DNA of 64,000 nucleotides from Marinimicrococcus flavescens (GTDB lineage: Bacteria > Pseudomonadota > Alphaproteobacteria > Geminicoccales > Geminicoccaceae), in NCBI GenBank assembly GCA_029211145.1, contig JARGEQ010000040.1, positions 95,934-159,933 on the forward strand, written 5' to 3'. Each line of letters opens with the position of its first letter. Within the stretch, counting starts at the first letter, position 1. The notes below the pieces were generated by a model. That model searched no databases. It was not told the origin of the DNA and saw nothing but the letters and a program-made list of their open reading frames with translations. Below are positions 8,270 through 16,794 of the stretch, one piece after another. A program made the position numbers and the translations under genes.

Positions 8270-8575
8270 TCAGGAGCGCGGCTCGAGAGCGGCGGCGAGC
8301 GCGGCGGCGGCGGCCTGGGCGCGGCGGCGGCGGGGATCCTCGGGAAGCGGTCCCTCGGCCAGACCCTGGGCCAGCTGCTCGAGCATGTCGGCGAAGACGT
8401 ACCAGTGCAGCTCGAGGCTCACCACGCGGCGCTCGCCGCGCAGCCGCCGCAGGCGCAGCCTCACGCCCTCGCCGTCGCTTATGGCCTCGAACGCCGAGGC
8501 CTGGCTGAACGAGCCCATGAAGAACTTTTCGGGAAAGTCGAGCTCGAGCTCGACCCGGCCGGAGACCGGTTTCAT
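8270..8575 (-). CDS. Hypothetical protein (101 aa)
   Basis: I do not recognise this protein. From MKPVSGRVELELDFPEKFFM it is short and soluble, with a beta-rich first half, an aromatic LELHWYVFADMLEQLAQ helix, and an Arg/Ala-rich tail. The frame stays open upstream for 54 more codons, but that stretch looks non-coding. It precedes the 2-hydroxyacid dehydrogenase on the same strand and diverges from the M81 peptidase gene. Confidence 0.5.
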   Translation of the reverse strand: MKPVSGRVELELDFPEKFFMGSFSQASAFEAISDGEGVRLRLRRLRGERRVVSLELHWYVFADMLEQLAQGLAEGPLPEDPRRRRAQAAAAALAAALEPRS

Positions 8576-8762
8576 GCTCAAGAAGGCCGCCTCCCGTTCA
8601 TCGGTGTTTAACCTCTGATGCGCCACAATGGGCGTCGAGACAATCCCGGGCCATGCGGACCATTCCCGGGAGGCAGGGCTGCGGCGGCCGGCCTTGCCAA
8701 GGACGAGGCGCCCGGATAGGCCACGAGACAAGGACAAGGGCGATCATGGGAGCGTTTCGACG

Positions 8763-10217
8763 ATGCGGCTGTTCGTGGCGGCGCTAGGCACCGAGACCAA
8801 CACCTTCTCGCCCATCCCCACCGGGCTCGAGAGCTTCAGGGAATATCTCTGGTTCCCGGCCGGCGAGCACCCCGAGGAGCCGCGCTTCTTCACCGGCCCC
8901 TTGGTGGCGGCGCGGCGGCGGGCCGCGCGCGAGGAAGGCCTCACCGTCATCGAGGGCCTCTCGGCCTTCGCCGCCCCGGCCGGCAATACCAGCAGCAAAG
9001 CCTGGACCACCCTGCGCGACCAGGTGCTCGACCAGATCAGGGCGGCGATGCCGCTCGACATCGTGCTCTTCAGCCTGCACGGCGCCATGGTCGCCGACGG
9101 CGAGGAGGATTGCGAGGGCGATCTTCTGGCCCGCGCGCGGGCGCTGGTGGGCCCCGACGTGGTGGTGGCGGCCGAGCTCGACCTCCATTGCCACCTGACG
9201 CCCAGGATGCTGGAGAGCAGCGACGTCCTCGTCTTCTACAAGGAATACCCGCACACCGACACCTACGCCCGGGCCGAGGAGCTGGTCGACCTGGCGCTGC
9301 GCACGGCGAGGAAGGAGATCCGCCCGGTGATGCGGACCTTCGACTGCCGCATGATCGCCACCATGCACACCACCCGCGAGCCGGTGCAGAGTTTCGTGCG
9401 GCGCATGGAGGCGCTGGAGGGCAAGGACGGCGTTCTGTCGGTCTCGCTGATCCACGGCTTTCCCTGGGCCGATGTCGAGCACCAGGGCGCGCAGGTGCTG
9501 GTGGTAACCGACGACGACCCCGAGGGCGCCGCGAGGCTGGCAGCCGAGCTCGGCCGCGAGGTGCGCGAGCTGCGCGGCGATACCGCTGCCGCCATGCTCG
9601 GCCACGAGGAGGGCATCGCCAGGGCGCTCGCCATGGAAGGCGGGCCGATCGTGCTGGCCGACACGTCCGACAATGCCGGCGGCGGCGCGCCCAGCGATTC
9701 GACCCATCTCCTGAGGCTGCTGCTCGAGCGCGGGGTCCAGGGGGCAGCACTCGGGCCGCTGTGGGATCCGGTGGCGGTCTCCTTCTGCCAGCTCGCCGGC
9801 GTGGGCTCGAAGGTCCGGCTGCGGCTCGGCGGCAAGGTGGCGCCGGTCTCCGGCGCACCGCTCGACGTCGAGGGCGAGGTGCTGCACCTGGCCCGCGACG
9901 GGCGGCAGCGCTTCTCCGGCGGCTGGACCCAGCTGGGCGACGTGGCGGCGGTCCGGATCGCCGGGATCGACGTGCTGATCAACGCGGTGAGGACCCAGGG
10001 CTTCGATCCGGCTCTCTTCACCGCGCACGGCATCTCCCTTGCCGACAAGAAGATCGTCGTGGTGAAGTCGGCCCAGCATTTCTACGCCAACTTCGCGCCG
10101 GTGGCCCGCGAGGTGCTGTGGCTGGACGGGCCGGGGGCGCTGAGCCAGGACTTCGCGAAGCTGCCCTACACCCGGGTGAAGCGGCCGATCTGGCCCCTCG
10201 ACGAGAACGCGTTCTGA
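8763..10217 (+). CDS. M81 (MlrC-like) metallopeptidase
   Basis: This 484-residue protein starts at MRLFVAALGTETNTFSP, the standard opening of the M81/DUF1485 family. The conserved N-terminal domain has LFSLHGAM and AELDLHCHLTPRM (likely metal-binding Asp/His residues), then EYPHTDTYARA. The C-terminal domain has LADTSDNAGGGAPSD. MlrC linearises or cleaves the cyanotoxin microcystin in sphingomonads, but most family members sit in amino-acid or peptide catabolic clusters with unknown substrates. The gene begins a rightward run with GGT 10 bp downstream, then an aminotransferase and a lactonase, which favours degradation of a peptide-like or gamma-glutamyl compound. Confidence 0.88.
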   Translation: MRLFVAALGTETNTFSPIPTGLESFREYLWFPAGEHPEEPRFFTGPLVAARRRAAREEGLTVIEGLSAFAAPAGNTSSKAWTTLRDQVLDQIRAAMPLDIVLFSLHGAMVADGEEDCEGDLLARARALVGPDVVVAAELDLHCHLTPRMLESSDVLVFYKEYPHTDTYARAEELVDLALRTARKEIRPVMRTFDCRMIATMHTTREPVQSFVRRMEALEGKDGVLSVSLIHGFPWADVEHQGAQVLVVTDDDPEGAARLAAELGREVRELRGDTAAAMLGHEEGIARALAMEGGPIVLADTSDNAGGGAPSDSTHLLRLLLERGVQGAALGPLWDPVAVSFCQLAGVGSKVRLRLGGKVAPVSGAPLDVEGEVLHLARDGRQRFSGGWTQLGDVAAVRIAGIDVLINAVRTQGFDPALFTAHGISLADKKIVVVKSAQHFYANFAPVAREVLWLDGPGALSQDFAKLPYTRVKRPIWPLDENAF

Positions 10218-10227
10218 GCGGAGCCGC

Positions 10228-11787
10228 ATGATGGCCACTTCCTTCAGCGACCAGTGGACGGTCACCAAGCCCGCCGTCTCCTCCAAAGGCGGTGTCGTCG
10301 CCTGCCAGAACCAGCGGGCCGCACGGATCGGCGTCGAGGTGCTCGATGCCGGCGGCAACGCGGTGGACGCGGCGGTGGCCGTCTCGCTCGCCATGGGCGC
10401 GGTCGAGCCGTGGATGAGCGGGCTCGGCGGCGGCGGCGCGATGCTGGTCTATCTCGCTGGCGAGCAGCGGGTCCATGCCGTCGATTTCGGCATGGTGGCG
10501 CCCAGGAGGCTCGATCCCGCCGACTATCCGGTGACGGGCTCGGCCGACGCCGATCTCTTCGGCTGGCCTGCGGTCGAGGACGACCGCAATCTCCGCGGCC
10601 CGCTTTCGGTCTGCGTGCCGACCTATCTGGCCGGCATCGAGCTCGCCCGTGAGCGCTTCGGCACCATGAAGCTCGCCGAGCTCGCGGCACCGGCGGCGAA
10701 GCTTGCCGCCCGGGGCCTCGCCATCGACTGGTACGCGGCGCTGGTGATCGCCAGCGCCGCGCGCGACCTTTCGCGCTACCCGGCCAGCGCCGAGGTATGG
10801 CTGCCGGGTGGCTTCGCGCCGGTGGCCGACTGGGGCGGCGCCGAGACCTTCATGGCGCTGGGCAACCTCGCCCGCACGCTGGAGGCGCTGGCCGACGGCG
10901 GTGCGGCGAGCTTCTATCGCGGCGACATCGCGCGCAGCATCGCCAAAGACATGGAGGCGCTGGGCGGCAGGCTCGCGGCCGAGGACCTCGCTGGCTACGG
11001 CGCGCGGATCCTCGAGCCCTTGCGGATCGGCTATCGCGGCGGCGAGATCGACGCCATGCCGGGCCTCTTCGCCGGTGCCACGCTGCAGCGCTGCATCGCC
11101 ATGCTGAGCGCGCGCAAGACCGCCGACATGCCCGACACCGACCTCTACAAGCGCTATGCCGAGGCGCTCTCGAGCGCCTACGAGGAGCGGCTGCGGACCA
11201 TGGGCGACGTCAGCCCGGCGCCGAGCTGCACCACCCATCTCAACGTGGTCGACGCCCATGGCAACATGGTGACGCTGACCCAGACGCTGCTCTCGCTGTT
11301 CGGCAGCAAGGTGGTGCTGCCCGAGACCGGCATCCTCATGAACAACGGCGTCAACTGGTTCGATCCGCGCCCGGGCCGACCCAACTCGATGGCGCCGGGC
11401 AAGCGGCCGCTCTCCAACATGTGCCCGGTGATCGGCCTCCAGGCCGGCCGCCGCTTCGCGCTGGGGGCCTCCGGCGGACGGCGTATCCTGCCGGCGGTGC
11501 TGCAGATAGCGAGCTTCCTCATGGACCACGACATGGATCTGGGTGCGGCCTTCGCCCAGCCGCGGATCGACGTCAGCGGTACGGATCTGGTGAGCATGAA
11601 CGCCGCCCTGCCCGAAGAGACGAAAGCGGCGCTGGCGGAGAGCTTCCCGACCCGCGAGCAGCGGCCGATGGTCTATCCGCTGAGCTTCGCCTGTCCGAGC
11701 GCCGTGCTGCGTGATGACGCGACCGGACTGAGCTGGGGAGCGGCCGAGCCGATCCAGCCCTGGGCGGGAGCACGCGGCCAGGCCTGA
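10228..11787 (+). CDS. Gamma-glutamyltransferase family protein
   Basis: This is a 519-residue Ntn-hydrolase. The N-terminal region has EVLDAGGNAVDAAVA and LGGGGAMLVY. The self-cleavage site is CTTHLNVVDAHGNMV, with Thr335 the expected nucleophile of the small subunit. The oxyanion and C-terminal block (PGKRPLSNMCPVI) is also present. GGTs hydrolyse or transfer gamma-glutamyl groups. No export signal is evident at the N-terminus, unlike periplasmic glutathione-degrading GGTs, which suggests a cytoplasmic catabolic role as in polyamine or N-alkyl-glutamine pathways. It lies 10 bp after the M81 gene. Confidence 0.9.
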   Translation: MMATSFSDQWTVTKPAVSSKGGVVACQNQRAARIGVEVLDAGGNAVDAAVAVSLAMGAVEPWMSGLGGGGAMLVYLAGEQRVHAVDFGMVAPRRLDPADYPVTGSADADLFGWPAVEDDRNLRGPLSVCVPTYLAGIELARERFGTMKLAELAAPAAKLAARGLAIDWYAALVIASAARDLSRYPASAEVWLPGGFAPVADWGGAETFMALGNLARTLEALADGGAASFYRGDIARSIAKDMEALGGRLAAEDLAGYGARILEPLRIGYRGGEIDAMPGLFAGATLQRCIAMLSARKTADMPDTDLYKRYAEALSSAYEERLRTMGDVSPAPSCTTHLNVVDAHGNMVTLTQTLLSLFGSKVVLPETGILMNNGVNWFDPRPGRPNSMAPGKRPLSNMCPVIGLQAGRRFALGASGGRRILPAVLQIASFLMDHDMDLGAAFAQPRIDVSGTDLVSMNAALPEETKAALAESFPTREQRPMVYPLSFACPSAVLRDDATGLSWGAAEPIQPWAGARGQA

Positions 11788-11857
11788 CCGGCGCCGCCGG
11801 CGCCGCGTCCGGGTCATGGACGCGCAAGATGGCAGGTTTCGATCAGGGGGACGGCCG

Positions 11858-13240
11858 ATGCTCATCGATGGTGCGGACGGCAACTACCGCAACGACAACC
11901 TGCTGCTGGGGTTCAGCGACCTGCGGCGGCTCAGGAGCGAGCGACCGCTGGTCTTCGCCAAGGGCCGCGGCATCTTCGTGGTCGACGAGAACGGCAAGGA
12001 CTATATCGAGGCCGTCTCGTCGTTCTACTGCGCGGCCCTGGGCTTCAGCGACGAGGAGCTGGCGGATGCCGCGATGCGGCAGCTGAGAGCCCTGCCGATG
12101 TACCCCTCGGCAATCCATCGCACCACGGCACCGGTGATGGAGCTTTCCGAGCGGCTGGCGGCGATCGCCCCGGTGAGGAACGCCCGGGTGCATTTCGCCG
12201 TCACCGGCTCCGAGGCCAACGACCATCTCGTGAAGTTCATGTGGTACGGCAACGGCTTCGCGGGCGAGCCCAGACGCCGCAAGATCATCTCGCGCAAGGC
12301 CAGCTATCACGGCAGCACCATCGCCACCGCGGCACTGGGCGGCGGCCGCGATCTGCACGACAGCTTCGCCCTGCCTATGCAGGACTATCTCGTGATCGGC
12401 CATCCGGGCTGGCCGGACGCGGCCGAGCCGGGCGAGGACGAGACGGCCTTCACCGACCGGCTGGCGGCCGAGCTCGACCGGGTCATCCAGGAGGCCGGGC
12501 CGGAAACGGTGGGCGGGCTGATCGCCGAGCCGGTGTCGGTCTCGTCGGGCATGTACCCGCCGCCTGCCGGCTATTTCGAGAAGATCACCACGGTGCTTCG
12601 CCGCTACGGCATCCGGCTCTTCGTCGACGAGGTGGTGACCGGTTTCGGCCGTTCGGGCGAGATGTGGGCGAGCCAGGCCATGGGCCTGGAGCCCGACTGT
12701 GTCACCTGTGCCAAGGGGATCTCGGGCGCCTACATGCCGATCGCAGCGTTGCTGCTGGGCGAGGAGTTCGCCGGAAGGCTCGATCGCGGCAGCGACGCCA
12801 AGGGCTGGTTCGCGCACGGCGCTACCCACGCCGCCCACACCGTCTCGGCGGCAGTGGCCTTGAAGGTGCTGGACATTTTCGACGAGCGCGACGTGCTGGG
12901 GCATGTGCGCCGGATCATCCCGCACTGGAACGCCGCTCTCGACGGCCTGCTCGACCACCCGCTGGTAACCGGCAACCGCAAGTTCGGACTGATGGGCGCC
13001 CTGAAAGTCGCCGATCCGCGCGAGGCGCCGGACGGGAATGCGGCTGCGAGCCTCCAGGTAGGCGGCATCGCCAAGGCCATCTACGAGGCCGGACTCGAGG
13101 CCGGGATTATCGTGCGGCCGCTTGCCGGCTGCCTCGTCATGGCGCCGCCGCTGATCATCACCGAGGCCGAGATCGGCGAGCTTGCGCGGCGCCTGCGGCT
13201 GGCGCTCGACCGCACCCTGGCCGCCCTGCCGGCTGCCTGA
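11858..13240 (+). CDS. Class III PLP-dependent aminotransferase
   Basis: This is a 460-residue fold-type I enzyme. VTGSEANDHLVKF holds the phosphate-binding turn, LFVDEVVTGFGRSG supplies the Asp contacting the pyridine nitrogen, and CAKGISGAYMPIA contains the Schiff-base lysine, Lys286. It resembles omega-amino acid:pyruvate and aspartate aminotransferase-superfamily proteins. The ATG at 11858 follows a strong GGGGGA ribosome site; an ATG at 11816 is also in frame. It could deaminate an amine or omega-amino acid released by the upstream peptidase and GGT. The substrate is not determinable. Confidence 0.9.
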   Translation: MLIDGADGNYRNDNLLLGFSDLRRLRSERPLVFAKGRGIFVVDENGKDYIEAVSSFYCAALGFSDEELADAAMRQLRALPMYPSAIHRTTAPVMELSERLAAIAPVRNARVHFAVTGSEANDHLVKFMWYGNGFAGEPRRRKIISRKASYHGSTIATAALGGGRDLHDSFALPMQDYLVIGHPGWPDAAEPGEDETAFTDRLAAELDRVIQEAGPETVGGLIAEPVSVSSGMYPPPAGYFEKITTVLRRYGIRLFVDEVVTGFGRSGEMWASQAMGLEPDCVTCAKGISGAYMPIAALLLGEEFAGRLDRGSDAKGWFAHGATHAAHTVSAAVALKVLDIFDERDVLGHVRRIIPHWNAALDGLLDHPLVTGNRKFGLMGALKVADPREAPDGNAAASLQVGGIAKAIYEAGLEAGIIVRPLAGCLVMAPPLIITEAEIGELARRLRLALDRTLAALPAA

Positions 13241-13277
13241 CCGCTGCACGCACGCAACAGGAAACGAGAAGGACGAA

Positions 13278-14222
13278 ATGGCCGAGATCACGGAGATCAC
13301 CTCCGGGCTGCGCTTCCCGGAAGGACCGGTGGCAATGCCCGACGGCAGCGTTCTTGTGGTGGAGATCGAGCGGCGCACGCTGACCCGGGTGTGGCCGGAC
13401 GGCCGGCAGGACATCGTCGCACGGGCGGGCGGCGGGCCGAACGGGCTCGCCATCGGCCCGGACAACGCGGCCTTCGTCACCAACAATGGCGGCTTCACCT
13501 TCCACGAGGACCAGGACGGCGTCCGCCCGACCACGCAGGCCGTCGACTATGACGGAGGCAGGCTCGAGCGGGTCGATCTCGCGACCGGCGAGGTGACGGT
13601 GCTCACCGCCGAGACCGGCACCGGGCATCGCCTCAAGGGCCCCAACGACCTCGTGGTCGACCGCGAGGGCGGCATCTGGTTCACCGATCTGGGCAAGCGG
13701 CGCGCGCGGGACCTCGACTATGGCGGGGTCTACTGGCTCTCGCCGGACCGGCGGACGATCCGCGAGATTGCCCATCCCTTCTTGACCCCTAACGGAATTG
13801 GCCTGTCGCCGGACGAGAAGACCCTCTACGTGGCCGAGACCGAGGGTGCGCGGCTCTGGGCCTTCGACATCACCGGCCCCGGCGAGATCCGCCGCCACCC
13901 CTGGCCCAGCCCCCATGGCGGCAGGCTGCTCTACGCCGCAGGCGGCGCCCTGCAGCGCTACGACAGTCTCGCGGTGGAGGCGTGCGGGAACATCTGCGTG
14001 GCGACCCTCCTCGAAGGCGGCATCACCGTCGTCTCGCCGGAAGGCAGGCTGGTCGAGTTCGTGCCGATGCCCGACCGCTATACGACCAATATCTGCTTTG
14101 GCGGACCCAACCTCCGGACCGCCTACATCACCCTCTCGCAGGGCGGCCGCCTTGTGGCGATGAACTGGCCCCGCGCGGGCCTGCCCCTGAACTTCCTGAA
14201 CCGCCGTGAGGGCGCCCTCTAG
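13278..14222 (+). CDS. SMP-30/gluconolactonase/LRE family protein
   Basis: This is a 314-residue six-bladed beta-propeller. It opens GLRFPEGPVAMPDGS with the metal-ligand Glu15. GPNDLVVDREGGIWFTD has the conserved Asn/Asp pair, and LTPNGIGLSPDEKTLYVAET follows. These enzymes hydrolyse sugar or other lactones with a divalent metal. The start ATG is 38 bp after the aminotransferase stop, completing a four-gene same-strand cluster. The pathway is unknown. Immediately downstream lies transposase debris. Confidence 0.88.
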   Translation: MAEITEITSGLRFPEGPVAMPDGSVLVVEIERRTLTRVWPDGRQDIVARAGGGPNGLAIGPDNAAFVTNNGGFTFHEDQDGVRPTTQAVDYDGGRLERVDLATGEVTVLTAETGTGHRLKGPNDLVVDREGGIWFTDLGKRRARDLDYGGVYWLSPDRRTIREIAHPFLTPNGIGLSPDEKTLYVAETEGARLWAFDITGPGEIRRHPWPSPHGGRLLYAAGGALQRYDSLAVEACGNICVATLLEGGITVVSPEGRLVEFVPMPDRYTTNICFGGPNLRTAYITLSQGGRLVAMNWPRAGLPLNFLNRREGAL

Positions 14223-14223
14223 C

Positions 14224-14645
14224 GGTGAGTTCTTATCGGGTCGTTCCGGCGACAGCCTGGGCGGGCGATCGGCGGGCGAAGTCAGCATGGGACCGTCGTT
14301 CACTGTACTAGGCGAGCCATCTGGGCAGGTCGGCGGCACGGCGGTCGGACGATCGGAACGGGGTAGGCCCATTCCCGCAGCACGGGCTGGGTGAAGCGTT
14401 CGGCCTTGCCGTCGGGCTTCAGGGTGTAGGGACGGGACCGGATGTGCCAAATGGCCGGCAGCCGCAGGGCCCTTCGGAAGAGGTGGGCGAGCTAGCCGGG
14501 ACCGCTCCCGGTCATTTCCCGTTCCACTCCGACGCCGCGCGCCCGGAACCATCGGAGCGCGGATGAGGAAGCTGGTCGTGGCCCGTCGGCGCTCGTCCGG
14601 CAGAACCTCGACATAGGCGAGCCGGATGGCGTCGTCGATGCGCCA
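14224..14645 (-). pseudogene. IS481-family transposase remnant
   Basis: Read leftward, the debris spells the IS481 catalytic core in shifting frames: RIDDAIRLAYVEVLPDER, then FRARGVGVEREM, then HLFRRALRLPAIWHIRSRPY, then LKPDGKAERFTQPVLREWAY, then RSSDRRAADLPRWLA. Each matches the usual order (RLAYVEVLPDE, WFRARG, T-NGKAERFIQT-LREWAY). Several frameshifts and stops make it dead. The N-terminal HTH half is missing. It abuts the end of the SMP-30 gene. Confidence 0.75.
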
Positions 14646-14701
14646 TGGAGGAGGTCCCGACCCGATCCCTCTCACCCTCTCCGCGTGCTGCGGACGGCGG
14701 C

Positions 14702-14744
14702 GCCGCGCAAGGCGCTGCGCGCGGCAGGGTCCTTTGTCTTTCGG
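14702..14744 (+). repeat. Dispersed intergenic repeat, copy C
   Basis: GCCGCGC-AAGGCGCTGC-GCGCGGC forms a perfect 7-bp stem with a 10-base loop, followed by a T-rich CCTTTGTCTTTCGGG tail. This is one of the best preserved copies. Confidence 0.65.
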
Positions 14745-14942
14745 GTCTGGCGGCGGCGTCCGGCGGGCAGGCAATGAAGCTGACGCCACGGCTCCTGCAC
14801 CTGCCCACCTTTCGTCAACCCCGCCCCTGTCATCGTTGCGGAATGGTAGACCAGGAGGGCACCCGGAACGAGCGCAGCGGCGGTTTCGCACGCCCGGAGC
14901 GTTGCAGATCCGCTGAGCGCTCACCGCCGCCACCTGACGGAG

Positions 14943-14980
14943 ACCAAAGAACGAAAGCCGCACGCAGCGCGCCATGCGGA
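14943..14980 (-). repeat. Dispersed intergenic repeat, copy D (inverted)
   Basis: The reverse complement reads GGCGCGCTGCGTGCGGC, then TTTCGTTCTTTGG, matching the consensus core and tail in opposite orientation to copy C. Confidence 0.6.
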
Positions 14981-15090
14981 TTTCCTGCGCAGAGAACGCG
15001 GGGCGCAGGTGCCATCGCCCGGCGGCACCTCACGCCCTGTGGCCCGTTGTTCACGTAGCATGAACGACGGGCCGCGCTCCCACGGAGCGG

Positions 15091-15663
15091 GTGTACGACA
15101 TGGGCTCGCCCCTGCCGAAGCACGCGGCCACAGGCTCGACGAGGCTGTCCATGACAATGTCCGTCATGCCGCAACAAGCGGCATCTGTCGTGAGCCGGGC
15201 GTTACGCCTGGTGCGCGACCGGCACGAGCCGGCCGATCTGGCGCATGCCGCTCTAGCGGGATTGCGCCAGATCCGCTCCACCATCGGCCGTGAGGTCGGG
15301 TACGGCGCCATGCGCCAGCTCGACGACTGGCTGCGCGAGTGCATCCGCGAGCGAAGCCGGCGCCGGTTCGGCGGCAAGGCGCCGCGGCGAACGCCGCAGC
15401 CGGCCCTGCCGGCACGTGCCGGCCCCGGCGCCGTCCGCTCCAGCACGATCGTCTGTGATGCCGTCCACACCTGCTTCCTCCTCAATGCGCTCAGTCCCGG
15501 CGACGCGCTTCTCCTACCGGCCGCCGAACGGCTCCTCGACGCACTGTGCGAGGGGGCCGGCGGGCCGCCGGCCTGGCCGACGCTGAGCGACGCACTGGGG
15601 GCCGAGGCCGGCGAGATCGGCTACGAGCCGCGCCAGCCCGAAGGGCTGTTTCGCGTGCAGTGA
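15091..15663 (+). CDS. Hypothetical protein (up to 190 aa)
   Basis: I do not recognise this protein. It is predicted soluble and helical, with a central basic region (ECIRERSRRRFGG) and a C-terminal part (STIVCDAVHTCFLLNALSPG) of good coding appearance. The start is uncertain: GTG at 15091, or ATGs at 15151 and just after it that drop 20 or more residues. It sits between two transposase remnants, which may mean it is accessory DNA. No neighbour suggests a role. Confidence 0.5.
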   Translation: MYDMGSPLPKHAATGSTRLSMTMSVMPQQAASVVSRALRLVRDRHEPADLAHAALAGLRQIRSTIGREVGYGAMRQLDDWLRECIRERSRRRFGGKAPRRTPQPALPARAGPGAVRSSTIVCDAVHTCFLLNALSPGDALLLPAAERLLDALCEGAGGPPAWPTLSDALGAEAGEIGYEPRQPEGLFRVQ

Positions 15664-15751
15664 GCCTGGCGTGGGGGCGAGCAACAGGGCGGCGAGGAAA
15701 CGTGGTGCCATGAAGCGCGGGAAGCCGGTGCGGGCTCGCGGCGGGAGGCGG

Positions 15752-15792
15752 GTGCAAGGCGCTGTGCGCGGCTGCAGCCTTTATTCTCGTCG
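15752..15792 (+). repeat. Dispersed intergenic repeat, copy E
   Basis: It reads GTGCAAGGCGCTGTGCGCGG, then CTGCAGCCTTTATTCTCG. The core differs from the consensus by one base and the tail is T-rich. It lies between the hypothetical gene and the IS5 remnant. Confidence 0.6.
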
Positions 15793-15837
15793 ATGGGCAG
15801 CGGCGGCAGAGCGCTCGATCCGCCAGGGTCCGGACTC

Positions 15838-16112
15838 AATCAGAGCCAGAAGGCCGCGACGGCCGCCAAAGCCACAGCGGACTGGAAGTCGATCGCGAGT
15901 TTGTCGGCGTCGTCGCCGCGATGGGCGATGATGCCGGGCGTCAGGCGGAACACGAGCGGCCGCCCGGCCCGTAGGCCTGCGGGCAGTCCCGCCACCGGCA
16001 GCCCGAGCGCAGCACGTGCAGGATCCCGCTGATCAGCCGCCGGTCGTCGACCCGCCGCGCCCCCGGCTGCTTCTTCGGCAACAGCGGCTCGATCACCGCC
16101 TGCCCCGCGTGC
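15838..16112 (-). pseudogene. IS5-family transposase remnant with internal deletion
   Basis: Read leftward, it has the IS5 N-terminal domain (VIEPLLPKKQPGARRVDDRR, LISGILHVLRSGCRWRDCPQ, AYGPG). It then jumps to the family's C-terminal end (RGDDADKLAIDFQSAVALAA, then VAAFWL before the stop), so the central DDE region is deleted. It is too short and frame-shifted to be active. It lies between copy E of the dispersed repeat and the repeat lipoprotein gene. Confidence 0.72.
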
Positions 16113-16130
16113 AGCTATTCAAGATACGCT

Positions 16131-16700
16131 CTAGTCTTCCTTGAGCTCCTTGGCGGCCTTCTTGCCGAAGACCTTGCGCGTGGCGCCGATGGCAGGCTCG
16201 CCGCTCTTCTTGTAGCAGGCCTGATCGCCCGTGCTGCAGACCACGTTCTTCCTTGGGCGGATCTCGTTCGGCTCCCAGCCCGGCTCGCGCACCTCGCTCG
16301 CGGCCTTGCGGCCGAACTGCTGGCGGGTGTTCTTGTAGTCGGGCTCGCCCTTTTTGTAGCAGACCTCGTCGTCGAGATCGCACTTCACCTTGTCCTTGGG
16401 GCGGTAGACCGGGTCGTTCCTGCGCCGGTCGAGATCGTCGGCCAGGCGCCTGGCGGCGCTGCCGCCGAAATACTCCCCGGTCAAGCCGACGTCGGGGCCG
16501 CGGCGGTCGTAGCAGACGCGCGAGCGGGCATCGCAGCTGACGCCGGGCCGCGGCTGGAAGCGATTGCTGCGATCGGCCGTGTCGTAATAGGCGGGCCCGG
16601 AGAGGTAGCCCGGCCCGTAGGGCGCACCGCCGCCTTCGAGGCAGCCGGCGAGCGCGAGGGGTGCTGCGACGAGCGCGAAAGACCGGAACCGAGGAGCCAT
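16131..16700 (-). CDS. Lipoprotein with three Cys-containing repeats (Fels-1/YcgJ-like)
   Basis: This 189-residue protein has a lipobox signal peptide (FALVAAPLALAGC, Cys20), so it is predicted to be lipid-anchored. The mature part carries three roughly 45-residue repeats. Each has the pattern C-x5/6-CY-[DK][RK]-x-G-P, a short spacer, T-x3-[FY]-FG-x2-AA; for example VSCDARSRVCYDRRGPD, VKCDLDDEVCYKKGEPD and VVCSTGDQACYKK. The two Cys per repeat could form a disulfide. The layout recalls the Fels-1/YcgJ family of small exported proteins, a resemblance seen by eye. Function is unknown. It lies downstream of the barstar-HPRT gene on the same strand, about 95 bp away. Confidence 0.75.
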   Translation of the reverse strand: MAPRFRSFALVAAPLALAGCLEGGGAPYGPGYLSGPAYYDTADRSNRFQPRPGVSCDARSRVCYDRRGPDVGLTGEYFGGSAARRLADDLDRRRNDPVYRPKDKVKCDLDDEVCYKKGEPDYKNTRQQFGRKAASEVREPGWEPNEIRPRKNVVCSTGDQACYKKSGEPAIGATRKVFGKKAAKELKED

Positions 16701-16794
16701 GGCGATCCTCTCCGCTGCGCCGGGAGGCGCAACCTTCTCCCCCAGAGATAGCGGCAAGGCGCTTGGCGGCAATGGGTGGAACGCCGCGGGCGTC

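Larger units (their letters stand above)
14646..15090. other. Non-coding stretch with an inverted pair of dispersed repeats
   Basis: I see no gene here. It contains copy C on the plus strand (14702-14744) and copy D on the minus strand (14943-14980) of the window-wide intergenic repeat, about 200 bp apart. The DNA between them carries no recognisable motif. Confidence 0.5.
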
